Source: Salticus scenicus (taxonomy: Eukaryota > Arthropoda > Arachnida > Araneae > Salticidae). Taken from it: 64,000 nucleotides of DNA. A program made the translations under genes and the position numbers. Location of the stretch: the NCBI GenBank assembly GCA_963930645.1, contig OZ005662.1, positions 3,601,436-3,665,435 of the forward strand. Direction: 5' to 3'. Below, piece by piece: positions 53,554 to 64,000 of the stretch; position 1 is the stretch's first letter, and every line of letters begins with the position of its first letter. The notes beneath the pieces were generated by a model, which was not told the DNA's origin, did no database searches, and worked only from the letters and a program-made list of their open reading frames with translations.

Positions 53554-54059
53554 ATTGGCTTTGGCTTTCAGGGATGATAAGTAGAGTCAAGAGGATTGAG
53601 GATTGATAAGTCTGAGAGTCTTGAGGATTGATAAGTTTCAAGGAATGGAGCAGGTAAAAGTTGTTTGAATAATCTTAAATGAACCTATAAATTTAATAAT
53701 AGCTTTGAATTCTTTGTAAATGTGTGTACAATATTCATATGAAGAGTTGAGGGGGGCGGTAAGCCCCTCACACAAAATTATTTGTGAAATAAAGCTGTTC
53801 TGAAGCCTAATTTGAATAGTTTTTAACGTAGATTTAATTTAACAGTACTCGTTATCTTACCCTTTAATATCCAATCTGTCTTTATAGTATTGAATTCCAG
53901 GGTAAGAGACAGGTCATGTGAGTGCCATACCAGATTATTTTAATGAAAAATAGAATTTTTAAAAATCGAAATAATTTTGCAATTAGTAGCATACATGCAA
54001 CAACAGCTAATGAAATTTTTTGTATGTATTGCAGTAACAATACATGAAGATTATTATGT

Positions 54060-54748
54060 TATGATTGAAATTTAAAAAAATGTTGTGACCATCCCAAAAC
54101 ATTCTTCTGTATCATTCTAATATAAAAATTGGTCGGCAAATTACCTAAAACCTGAAAAAAGCTGCATAACCGCACCACTTAGCAGCCAATATGCACTCAA
54201 ATTAATCCAGTGTAACTTTTCATTTTAGCCTTTTCATATATTAAGTTTGATGTATGAAAAGGCTGAAACGATAAGGTCTTCACTATATAAGTATTAAGAT
54301 ATTGCCTTCCCATAAATAGGAGAAAATACAGCACCTATAAGCCGATATGCACGCTGATTAAATCGACATAGTTTTTTATTATAACCATCTTAGATATAAA
54401 ATTTGATGCATAATATATAATATAGAAGCTGAGATATACTCTTTACACAAGTGAGGATTATACCAGCATAACAGTGCCACCTGCAGATTTATATACACCA
54501 AAACCCAATCAACATAAATTTATATTGTGATCCAACCAAATATATATTTTTTCATGTCACCCCGTGTATTCTTTCGTGAGATACAGTTCTCACCAAATTT
54601 CTCTAACTTACATGCACAAACATAAAGATGATTTCTAAAAATAGTTAAATCGTCTTCAGAACGTTTTAAAATGTGCTAACTCACCATAAACCGAAATTCA
54701 AAAATTTACAAATCCAATACTTTCATCTTATGTATATAGAAGAAAATA

Positions 54749-54770
<22 letters not shown>
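54060..54770 (-). repeat. diverged ACTTTCTTCT-family region plus (AT)n
   Basis: CCAAAACATTCTTCTGTAT, CAGTGCCACCTGCAG and AATCCAATACTTTCATCTTATG are in the family's order. It ends in an (AT)n tract at 54748-54770 and a T30 run. Confidence 0.45.
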
Positions 54771-54802
<32 letters not shown>

Positions 54803-55319
54803 AAGTATTTGCTCAAAACAACGAATGGGATATGAATGAAATATGGTTTTATTTAGAAATTAGAATCTATATGCATGCTATAAAATATTTTTGGCGATGG
54901 TGTGATCAGAACGCCTAAAATTGACTTAATCAATCACACGCCTAACAATTTTCTTGTAATAGCAAACTAATAGATAAAACATATAAAAAAGAGTTTATAT
55001 AGCGAGTTTAAAGAAAATCGATACAGCCGTTTTCTTGAAGCACTAATTTCCAAGATGTAAAACTGATCAATCTAATCAGGGCACTCATCAATCCAACTGT
55101 AATAATCAAAACCACGCAATACATGCGAAAGAACTACTAAAAAGTGGTTTGTGTAGCTCATTTGAAGAATGTGTAGTTAGAGCCGTTTTATTTATTGATT
55201 TATTTTTATTTTTACTTTTATTTATTTTTATTATTATAATTTTTATTTTAATACCGACTAATCTACTTTAATCACCCCCATAGGTGGGGATGAATGGGAC
55301 AATGTACGTGCATGTAAAA

Positions 55320-55350
<31 letters not shown>

Positions 55351-55476
55351 TTATTAATTAAAAATGATAACTTTTTATTAAAGTTAGTATGTTTATATGT
55401 AACTGATTACTGAAGTGTACTTATGAGCAATGTTACAAATTTCTGAATTACATATGGTGAACATTACTAATAATAA

Positions 55477-55990
55477 TTGGCTAAAAGTATTTAAAAAATG
55501 CATTGTCACCGTATTCTGAACTATTCTGAGAGTTTCAAATGTCTAGCTAATCGGGAAGTTATATGATTGCTGAATCATATAACTACCGAAGTCAGTGGGG
55601 ACCCAAAACAATTGACTAAAAGTATTTAAAAAATGCGTTCTCATCATGTTGTGATTTATTCTAAATGTTTCAAATGTCGGTAAGTTATATGATTGTTGAA
55701 TCACATAAACGGTACCAAAGGCTGCGGACATCAGAAAAAATTGGCTAAAAGTATTTAAAAAATGCATTGTTGTGTTATGAGCTATTCTAAAAGTTTCAAA
55801 TGTTTAGCTAATCGGAACGTTAGTTAAATAAATTTTCTGTTGAATCACATAAACGCTACCGAAGGCAGCGGGGACCGAAACAGTTGGCTAAAAGTATTTA
55901 AAAAGTGCATTGTCACCGTGTTCTGAGATATTCTGAAAGTTTCGAATGCCTAGTTAGTCGGAAAGTTAGTTAAAAATCGATTGCAAAATT
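55477..55990 (+). repeat. four-unit tandem repeat, ~135-bp period
   Basis: The landmark TTGGCTAAAAGTATTTAAAA recurs at about 55478, 55612, 55741 and 55883. Each is followed by ATGCATTGTCACCGTG-like and GTTTCAAATGTCTAGCTAAT blocks. A related single unit at 62490-62540 is interrupted by the 62547-63890 insertion. Confidence 0.75.
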
Positions 55991-56627
55991 TGTACTGGAC
56001 AAACAAACAAATATCGAAGTTAATAAAAACATGGTAAAAATTAGTTCTATTTTCAGAACTTTTATAAAAAAGTTTTGATAAGAACTTACTTTTAAAGAGC
56101 TTTTATTAAAAAGTTCTTTTGATAAAAAAAAAAAATAATAATAATAATAATAATCTTTTTTTTTTTTTTTTGGGGGGGGGGGTAGGGGATGGGGGGCTTT
56201 TATGGTAAAAATTTTTGTAAACCAGTTAAACTAAAATTTTTTGAAAAAGTTCAACATCTGTTTTGAACCGTGCTTAGATTACCTTATACTAATGCCATAA
56301 CAGTTCATACATGTTTAAGAAAGTTATGCGGCAGAAGATAAGGTAGACGTATAGTCCTTGAAAGCGATAGATGAACAGATATAGAAAAAACTAATTTTCA
56401 GGTATCTTAAACGATGTTTAATGTAAATAATATTATAGTTTTAAAAAATTAGAGAACACGCTTTTATAGAAATGTGAACTAAAAAGCACAAAATATCTAT
56501 CTTTTAGTATTAAAATGCAGGGTAAGAGAAAATCGTATGAGTGACACACCATAATATTTACATACATTTAAATCTTTAATTAAAATAATTTAGAATTAAA
56601 CAAAAACCATTTTTAAAAAATCTCCCC

Positions 56628-56700
56628 TGACTGGGCTCGAACGCTAGACCATTAGGTTCGTAACGCGGAACTTTACCTCACAACCACGGCGTTCACGTAG
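56628..56700 (-). pseudogene. tRNA-like remnant
   Basis: On the minus strand a T-loop-like GTTCGAGCCC, a loop TTACGAA and a degenerate D-arm region are spaced as in a tRNA. The anticodon and acceptor stems do not pair. It is probably a decayed tRNA or SINE head. Confidence 0.35.
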
Positions 56701-56853
56701 GGAAAGTCTTTTTTTACAATATAGATTTTTTGTTTGCTCCCAGAGCGGTTACAAACATACATTGATACATACATACAAATATACATACAGGTGAAGCTAA
56801 TAAAAGCGTGTTAAAAACATGAAAAATATCCCATTCATCCCCACTCTCCCCTA

Positions 56854-59682
56854 AGGTAATTCCGGGAGAGTTGCCCCACCGGTAGAGATGCCCCACTTTA
56901 TGTAATTTCGAAACGTGACGCTAGATTGCTCTGCGAGTCCGATTATTATTTCAGATAGATGCTGAATAGTGTGCTGTGGAAGTTACGTGAAGTCATTTCT
57001 TTGTTTTCTGCTACCACAACAATATTTCAAGTAAGTACCATGTTTTTTCTACTCTGTTACAAGAGTGATGTTGCACTGTAAGGCAGGCACTACTTAATAA
57101 GTAGGAATTTTTTTTATATAAGCTTAAAAACCTGTAGTAAGAAGTTGATCAGTCGACTTCGGGCATTGTGTGGCCATTTTTGCTGTCTTGTACTTTAGAC
57201 AGTTTCCGGGGCATCTCTCCCATACCAAAAGGATAGACGCCCCAGATAATATTCGGGGTGAGATGCCCCACATACATTTTCAGGAAGAAAAGTCTTTTAA
57301 TTGTTTAAATTTTAAACTAATATTTTTTAAATCATATTGTTTTTATAAAATGCTTAATATTTGTAAATGGAAAATTTTTCAACTTAAAAATATTTTTTTC
57401 AACTATAAATTTAGATTGAAATTCTTCAAATAAATTTCAAATTCGCGTGATTCGCGTGAAGGGACAACTCAAAACGAAATCACAAAAATACAGATTAAAC
57501 CCAGATAAGAAAGCAGAAAACGCACAGGTATGTCAGACTGACCTTTGACATTTAAACTGAATATTGACACTTAAAATATAACATAAATAAAACTTGGGCG
57601 CTAACGAAACTGTAGAGGGGCGGTTAATTGTGCCAGTGTGTGCATATTATTGTATTTGTCCAGTGTTTCTTGTTTGTTTCAGGAAAGATGCCTACAGTGT
57701 ACAAAAGAAAAAGTACTGGAGCAGCTCGTAAGACCTGGACAGAAGACGATATAAAAGAGGCTCTCAGGAGACTAGAAGCAGGGGAAATTGGTGTCAATGA
57801 AGCTGCTAGGTACTATGGAATTCCTTCTCGGACACTTCGTCGTCGTCGAAGAAAAACGGGTAATAATACCAAAACAAGTTCTTTGGGACCTCAAGGAGTG
57901 TTTGGAGTTGAAAACGAAAAACATCTCTTCAAGCACATCCAACGTTTAGAAAAATGTGCATTTGCACCTGACAGAGAGACAATTAGGACAGTTGTATTTC
58001 AGTTTGCTGAAAAACTAGGTCTCAAGAATCGATTTAATTTAGAAGCAAGAATGGCTGGGTACGCCTGGTTGTCATCATTTTTTAAGAGAAACTCAGAACT
58101 AAGTATTAGTCAAGCCCAGGGGCTCTCTTTAGCAAGGGGGGGGGGAGGCATGAACAAAGAAAGTGTTGATCATTTTTTAAAAATTCTTTCAAGAGTGTTT
58201 GAAGAAAATCAATTCTTTACCAGACAGGGGAGTATTTATAATATGGACGAAACCGCTGTCAATTAAATAAAGTTCCAGGAAAGGTCGTGGCTACCAAAGG
58301 GGCAAAAGATGTTCATGTTTTGCCGTCTACAGAGAGAGGAGAAAATGTTACAGTCATTGCTTGTTGCAATGCAGAAGGACAATATTTCACTGGAATTTTG
58401 CTGGAATTTGCGGACAAGAATGACAGTATAATTGTATGCCTGCCCAGCCATACGACACAAACTCTTCAGCCTCTTGAACAGTCTTTTTTTAAGCCCCTAA
58501 AACACTACTTTGAAGAGAAAGCAAGAAAATGGATTGTTAATCATCCAGGAAGGACCATTTGGAGAATACAAGCTGCAGAACTGATTAGTATAGCCTGGAA
58601 AAGGGCAGCTTCTGTTGACACTGCTATTAATGGCTTTCGGGAGACGGGATTTTTTCCTCTAAACCAAGCAGCGATTCCAAACCACTTATTTTCCATAAGA
58701 GAATAATTGAAACTGACGTGTGAACAGTTCCAAATTTCTGAATCAATTGAACAAACATCCTCCCCGACAAACATATTGGAACAGATTCCCCCTGTGCCTA
58801 GCTTAAAGGAAAAATGCCGAAAAAGAAAGAAAAAGTCGGCTAAGGTCATTACATCCCAAGAGCACATCCAAGAAAGAAAAAAGCTAAAATCCGCTGTTAA
58901 ATTTAGCAAAGCGTCAAAACAGCTGGTGATGGACATGCCTATTTAAAATGAAGAAAGTGATCTTACAAACAATTGCCTCGAATGTGAGGAGAACTATTAT
59001 TTTACGAAAGAAACAGTAGATTGGATAAATTCCATACAGTGCCATAAATGATTGAATTAATCATGCACAATGTACGGAGATCTGTGCAATATTTGCGGAA
59101 AAGCGAATATTAGAGAAGAGAAAAAGAAAAATATTATCTGAATAAATTCAACATATTTCGTAATATTTTTTTATTATTCTTTCTAAGTTGTAAATATGAA
59201 ATTTTCCCATATATTAAAAAAAAAAAAAAAAAAATTGAAATATTTTTCAATAGTTTATGTGTTTTATTCTAATTTTTACATCTTGTCTATGGTAGCTAAA
59301 TAGTTTAATATTTTATAAATTAATGCTAAAGTCATATTTTTTTTTAAATAGCTTACATTTCATATGTTATAAACTATTGAATTTTTTTTTATAAACTATT
59401 GACCATTGTTAAAACCTTTTATTATGTTTTTTACAGGTAGGGCATCTCTCCCACGTGAGTGGGGCATCTCACCCGCGACTTCGGGAAAGATGGTCAAATA
59501 TATGCAGTGCGGCAATTTTACTTTTTTCTTTGGAAAATTTACAATACGGTACAAAAAAACTACTTGGCATTAATAAACAATATATATTATGTATTTCCCA
59601 CAAATTTTCGTTGGCATTGTCAATACCCAATTTATTTTATAGCTCTCTTTCCTTAAGTGGGGCATCTGTCCCGGAATTACCT
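56854..59682 (+). mobile_element. pogo-type DNA transposon, broken
   Basis: The terminal inverted repeat AGGTAATTCCGGGA continues as (G/C)AG(T/A)TGCCCCAC. TA lies at both flanks (56852-56853 and 59683-59684). The motif GGGGCATCTCTCCC, or its inverse, recurs just inside both ends (57208, 57259, 59440, 59459 and 59657), probably as transposase-binding sites. A PSQ/CENP-B-type transposase lies between. Confidence 0.88.
57688..58946 (+). pseudogene. pogo-family transposase, three lesions
   Basis: The likely start is ATG 57688 (MPTVYKRKS), just after a splice-acceptor-like TTTGTTTCAG. A pipsqueak-type helix-turn-helix (residues 15-55, EAARYYGIPSRTLRRRRR) and a CENP-B-like DNA-binding region (MAGYAWLSSFFKRN) follow. 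The first catalytic Asp is in YNMDETAVN. A frame change occurs at about 58262. Then VVATKGAKDVHVLPSTERGE continues to GILLEF, where a segment that should hold the next Asp is missing. The block LQPLEQSFFKPLK carries Glu where family members usually have Asp. TAA at 58704-58706 interrupts the frame, which continues in phase to 58946 with a basic tail. Inactive. Confidence 0.85.
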
Positions 59683-59749
59683 TATACATGTTTATTTTAT
59701 TTTGTTTATTGCAGCCAACAGATATTAAATTGCATCTACTGAAAATTTC

Positions 59750-60070
59750 AATTATAGACATAACGTATTTGAATTATTTTGGATGCCTTGCTCCTGCACA
59801 TGAACAGTTTGCTTGATCTCAACGAAAAGTTTAGTGTAGCATCACTATATAGGATAACAGATTTAGAAAATCGAGTTCGGACTTCTGCTACTATTTGTTC
59901 GTTTGACATGCTAATAACAGACACACACATGTACACAGATACACATATATATATACTCACACAGACCAACTACTATGAAGCTGTTTTTCATATTCAGTGG
60001 GCCTGAAAACACGTAAATTCAACAAAAAAAAATCAATTTCGAAAATTGAAATCAAAAACAATATTACAAG
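59750..60070 (-). repeat. dispersed repeat, inverted copy of 52.2/61.2 kb
   Basis: AACGAAAAGTTTAGTGTAGC is shared, inverted, with GCTACACTAAACTTTTTGTT near 52430 and its 61.4-kb counterpart, along with the GTGTGTCTGTTATTAGCAT stretch. Non-coding. Confidence 0.6.
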
Positions 60071-60339
60071 TCCTCCATTACGATTTCAAGCTATTTTACT
60101 GTAACTGCAGTTACTCGAAATTTCAATTTTATAAAATCTGCGAAATATCTACGGAAACAAGAGTTTAGATAAACGGATAGACTTGATGAACGAATAACGA
60201 ACTGAAGCTCTTGTTCAACTTGTTGGGAAAAGTTAAAAGAGTATAATACAATGTTGTCTAGTTTCATACCTCCGATTTTGGTCTTGATACGAGCTCCTTT
60301 TGTCTAGAGATATCTATTATTTTACACGATGTATGTATG

Positions 60340-61140
60340 TGTGTGAGTAAATAAGATAGCGTCTAAACACTTTGTTCGAATGAGCTGAAAGTTGGTATAT
60401 ATATGTTATAGGTCACCGTAACACGAACCCTATTGATTTTGTTGAATTAAGCACTTATAGTTTTTTTTTTACTTTCCGAACAATATAGTGAGGAAAGTAT
60501 TGTAATCATGTCAAAAATCCGAATTTGAGATTTTGATGTTTCTATACGTTTCGAGGTCCCCCGAGTCCGTTTTCACTATTTTTACGATGATATGTGTGTG
60601 TCTGTGTGTGTGTATATCTGTGAGTGAACACGCTAGCGTCTAAACGCTTTGTTCGAATGAGCTGAAAGTTGGTACGTATATTGTAAGTCACCATAGTACG
60701 AACCCTATTCATTTAGGTGAATCTAGCATTTATCGTTTTTTTTACAGGTACAGCAGGAAAAACTTTATCATTATGGCCTATGTAGCCAATTTTTTAAAAG
60801 TGCAATAGCGTCTAAACGCTTTATTAATCTGAGCAAAAAATTTTGTACACATGTTATAGGTCACAGTTTCACCAACTGTATAGATTTTAGTGAATTTAGC
60901 ACTTACAGTTTTTTTACAGGGACACAAAGAAAAATTCTTTATCATTATGGCCTATGGGACCAAATTTTTAAAAGTGCGATAGCATCTAAACGCCTTATTC
61001 AATTGCGCTGAAAATTTATAGGAATATTATAAATCACTGTTGCACTAACTATAAGCATTTTGGTGAATCTAGCATTTATAGGTTTTTACAGGAACACAAC
61101 GAAAGAATCTTTATCATTATGATCTATGGTCTCAAAGTTC
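60340..61140 (+). repeat. ~170-bp periodic repeat, second locus
   Basis: CTTTATCATTATGG(C/T)CTATG-like landmarks occur near 60764, 60937 and 61109, preceded by GAGCTGAAAGTTGGTA boxes at 60385 and 60660. This is the repeat seen inside the hAT element at 15650-16520, here without CAGTGGCGCC ends. Confidence 0.7.
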
Positions 61141-61197
61141 AGGCTTGAAAGCAACATATGAACTCACCAGTGTTGGCAGACTTTGCGACTTTTTACT

Positions 61198-61780
61198 TTC
61201 TCTTACCCATAAGGTAGAGAAAGTATTGTTTTAGGATCGAATTTACGAGTGGGAGTTTTTGTTATATTTACATGTTCAGAGGTCCCCTGATTACGAAAAT
61301 CATGTTTTTAGCGAATGGTCTGTGTGTCTGTTTGTTATCCGCATATCTTAAGAACAAGTAGTAGCAGAAATTCCAAACTCGGTATTCTAAATGTGTATCC
61401 TATAGGGATGCTACACTAAGCTTTTCGTTGAGATGAAGCAAATGGTTCGTGTACAGGGACACTCAAAAGCATTCAAATACATTACGTCTATGGGGAGAAT
61501 TGTAGGTGAGTAGAGTTTAACATCTATAGACTGCACTAAACCAAATGAAACGAATATATGCTTTGTGTAATAGAGATAGTCAACTGGGAAAATTTTATTT
61601 GTGTATGTAGGAGCCTCGCCTCCCTCCCTGGGGGTAGTCCGCCCTCGAGGGGGGGAGGGGTAAATTTTCATGATGGGTATCTTTCAAAAGAGCTCGCGAA
61701 TACCTTTAAAACGAATGGTTGAACCATCGATCTGCGATAATTTAAAATAAAGTTATCGATTTTTTTCAATTTAATTTTTT
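61198..61780 (+). repeat. dispersed repeats (52.2-kb family and G/C hairpin family)
   Basis: A palindromic head TACTTTCTCTTACCCATAAGGTAGAGAAAGTA opens in short form at 61192-61225. It is followed by the 52.2-kb family. Then, from about 61575, the CTGGGGG/CGAGGGGGG hairpin and ATGGGTATCTTTCAAAAG blocks of the 590-bp array family appear. Non-coding. Confidence 0.6.
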
Positions 61781-62551
61781 TTAACTTTAATATTGAGAAT
61801 AAATTCAACTTTTTTTTTTTTAATATTTAGTGTTATACTACTTCTCTAATATTGAAATCGTCTTTATTATCATAAAAGATAATTTTTTAAAATAATAATT
61901 TTAATAAATTATTTTTTAAAAACAGAATTATTTTTTAATAACCGAATTAAATTCTATATAAATGTAGGTGCATTAATGAAACGGGGGGTTGACACAGAAC
62001 CAATTATCATATAAAACTCTTCCGAAGCCTAATATGAATTGTTTAACACAGGTTTACACGACAGTACTCGTTATCTTACCTCTTAATCTCCAACCTGTAT
62101 TTATAGTATTAAATTTCAGGGTAAGAGAAAGTCGTATGAGTGACACACCGGATTATTTTATTTACTAGTCACAAATAATTTTATGAAATGGTATTTGATA
62201 TACTACATAACAGACGATTCTTCGATTCGATTCATCTACTATGTATATCAAATATCACTTCTCAAACTTATTGGTGACTATTGTAATTACAAGATAAAAG
62301 AACTTTTTATATGTCATGTTTTTAAATTTTCTGTTGAATGATATGACAATTCTATGTATTAATAAATTCTTTTTCAAAATTTTTTGGATGAATTATCGCA
62401 TCAACTCGAAAGAAAATGATTGAATGCGCAATAAACAGAGCAATTATAAGAAATTTTCAAACATTTATTAATTGAATAAAAAGAATTCATTGTCACCGTG
62501 TTCTGAGCTATGCTAAAAGCATCAAATGTCTGGAGTCGCGAAGTTGCACTG

Positions 62552-62582
<31 letters not shown>

Positions 62583-62875
62583 AAAATAGGTAAAAAATTG
62601 TAAGAGATTTGGGAAAAAGCAATGTTCCAAATTGGAAAGTTCTGTTTGTAACCCAAAATTTCAACCTAAATTGGATACGAGACCAATTTTGGATAGAATT
62701 ATTTTGAGGTTTATTTTTTGCAGTGTGCATATACGTATACATACGAAATGTTTACATTTTAACATACACAAACATCAAACCGTCTCAATTATATATTAAA
62801 AACAAAAACTACTTTATTTACGAGAAAAAACTTAAGTTAAAGTACATTTAAAAACAAAATATACATATAAAAATA

Positions 62876-62932
62876 ATTAAAATCTAGACGTTTCGAAACC
62901 CGTCCGGGTTTCCTCATCAGTATCAATTACAA
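62876..62932 (-). ncRNA. hammerhead-like core, best copy
   Basis: The minus strand reads AATTGATA, CTGATGA, G, a 7-bp stem GAAACCC-GGAC-GGGTTTC, GAAA, then CGUC and UAGATTTTAATT. CUGAUGA and GAAA are the canonical hammerhead boxes and GUC the canonical cleavage triplet. Stem III (AC/GU) is minimal, as in dimer-forming hammerheads. It lies just downstream of the endonuclease stop. Confidence 0.72.
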
Positions 62933-62968
62933 CATAATATGCAAGCATTACACGAATACCCAAGGAAT

Positions 62969-63594
62969 TTAAAGAACTACCGAATATTGAGGAGCCAGTG
63001 CGCTTGCTTCATTGATAGTGTGGAGAGGCCTGGTAGTGTGAAAACTCTCAAGGAAAATACGTGATTTATAATTATCAAAACCAGAATTTAGAACTTTTAA
63101 ATTATCGAAGTCGGGAATATGATCGGTTTCTATTGAATGGATTACAATTTTAGAATTTTGGTTGCAATTTTTAAAAGATCGTCTGTGCTCCTGTAACCTA
63201 ATTTTTGCTGTACGGCCAGTTTCACCTATATAAACCTATTTACAATTTTTACAAGGAATTAAATATATTACGCCAGTTATATCCAGAGTAGGGGTTACGG
63301 GTTTAAAGTTAAAAAGAATGTTTTTAAATTGATTAATCGGCCGGAAAGCAGTATAAATATTATGTGGTTTAAGTAATTTAGAAATAAATTCTGAAGGAAA
63401 CGAAAATATGGCATAGAAATATAATTGTTTTTATTAATTAGTGAATTTTTCATTTGCATTGGAGTAGAGGGGGAAATTGCAGGAGGAAACGAAGGAGAGG
63501 GGAAGCGGATAATTTTTTCACGATAAATTCGTTTTAACCAATTAAGAGGGTAATCGTTATTTATTAAATCCTGAAAAAATATTTTAATTTCCAA
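62969..63594 (-). pseudogene. Penelope-like connector and GIY-YIG nuclease relic
   Basis: The first part (63295-63594) reads LINNDYPLNWLKRIYREKI and other connector sequence between RT and nuclease. The nuclease part carries GVIYLIPCKNCK, a stop, VYIGETGRTAKIRLQEHRRS, IETDHIPDF and a tail ending APQYSVVL, stop at 62969-62971. GIY, YIG and the Arg/His block are intact. One stop and a frame change separate the parts, and the RT is absent (truncated near 63610). Confidence 0.82.
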
Positions 63595-63854
63595 CTTTAC
63601 ATTTTGTTTAGATCATCTACGCATCGCATGTTAGATTTTTTTTTTTTTTTAATAAGAGGTGAGTGATACAATATTTTCTACAACGTCTTTATTTATTATA
63701 GACAAAAATATAAAATAAGATAGTGAACCATACATAACAAGTTTGTAAACTCAAAAATAGATAGATTTCGTGACCCATTTTGGGTCATAAACAGAACTTC
63801 CCAATTTGGAACATTGTTTTACCCAAATATCTTACAAATTTTTACCTATTTTAG

Positions 63855-63887
<33 letters not shown>

Positions 63888-64000
63888 GTGTATTTAAAAA
63901 CCGATTGCAAGATTTGTACTGGACAAACAAACAAACAAGCAGGAAAGCGAGTTAATAATAATATTATAGTTTTAAAAAATTAAAGAACACGCTTTTATAG

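Larger units (their letters stand above)
62547..63890. mobile_element. CACTGTAAAA-TIR element enclosing a Penelope remnant
   Basis: The left end is CACTGTAAAAAA...TCTAAAATAGGTAAAAA, then AATGTTCCAAATTGG and AGTTCTGTTT. The right end is the inverse of all these blocks, giving TIRs of roughly 120 bp including long A/T runs. Interior 62876-63610 is a Penelope-like remnant. The insertion splits a copy of the 55.5-kb tandem-repeat family. The termini match the 150-bp MITE at 28814. No TSD is clear. Confidence 0.75.

Overview
The window looks like nuclear DNA from an arthropod, probably a chelicerate such as a spider. It is AT-rich and intron-rich, full of homopolymer and microsatellite runs, and crowded with Penelope-like, hAT, mariner, pogo and Ty3/gypsy elements. 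The chelicerate guess is an inference from repeat style. The metazoan assignment rests on a split D-lactate dehydrogenase gene.

The only host gene I can support is the 3' third of mitochondrial D-lactate dehydrogenase (LDHD-like, plus strand). It has four coding exons at 8226-8353, 14029-14119, 18618-18729 and 40717-40891, with matching splice phases and a stop at 40889-40891. Introns are 5.7, 4.5 and 22 kb. Exons for the N-terminal FAD-binding part were not found in 1-8225 and probably lie upstream.

The 22-kb last intron is a transposon trap. It holds a structurally intact 9.2-kb Ty3/gypsy element (19126-28326, TSD CCCTC, LTRs about 1% divergent by eye, gag and pol open with a -1 slippery heptamer at their overlap). 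It also holds nested TIR elements (28474-29634), a Penelope-like element with 345-bp inverted arms (31374-32386), three pogo-type MITEs, a BED-finger hAT relic (36254-37541), a palindrome of two tRNA-Thr-like sequences (37598-37901) and a mariner relic (38401-39165).

The earlier introns hold a Penelope-like foldback (8636-10585) carrying a 6-bp-TSD element, another 6-bp-TSD element (12928-13619) and a 2.2-kb hAT-type element with an exact 8-bp TSD (15436-17592). Region 1-8225 holds a Harbinger-like MITE, a SINE with a 9-bp TSD, a 156-bp duplication and a 147-bp satellite array.

Downstream of LDHD (41-64 kb) there is no recognisable host gene. It contains an internally deleted mariner (44053-44748), two more Penelope-like remnants with GIY-YIG coding remains (46.3-46.9 and 62.9-63.6 kb), a 590-bp tandem array with G/C hairpins (47.4-49.2 kb), a second palindromic tRNA-derived element (50846-51555) and a broken pogo element (56854-59682).

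The most interesting signals are: hammerhead-ribozyme-like cores in all four Penelope-like loci, all with one extra nucleotide before stem II; tRNA-derived sequences arranged 5'-end to 5'-end in two unrelated palindromes; several CAG-ended TIR elements with 5- or 6-bp rather than 8-bp duplications; and element-specific short motifs iterated just inside the ends of many DNA elements.
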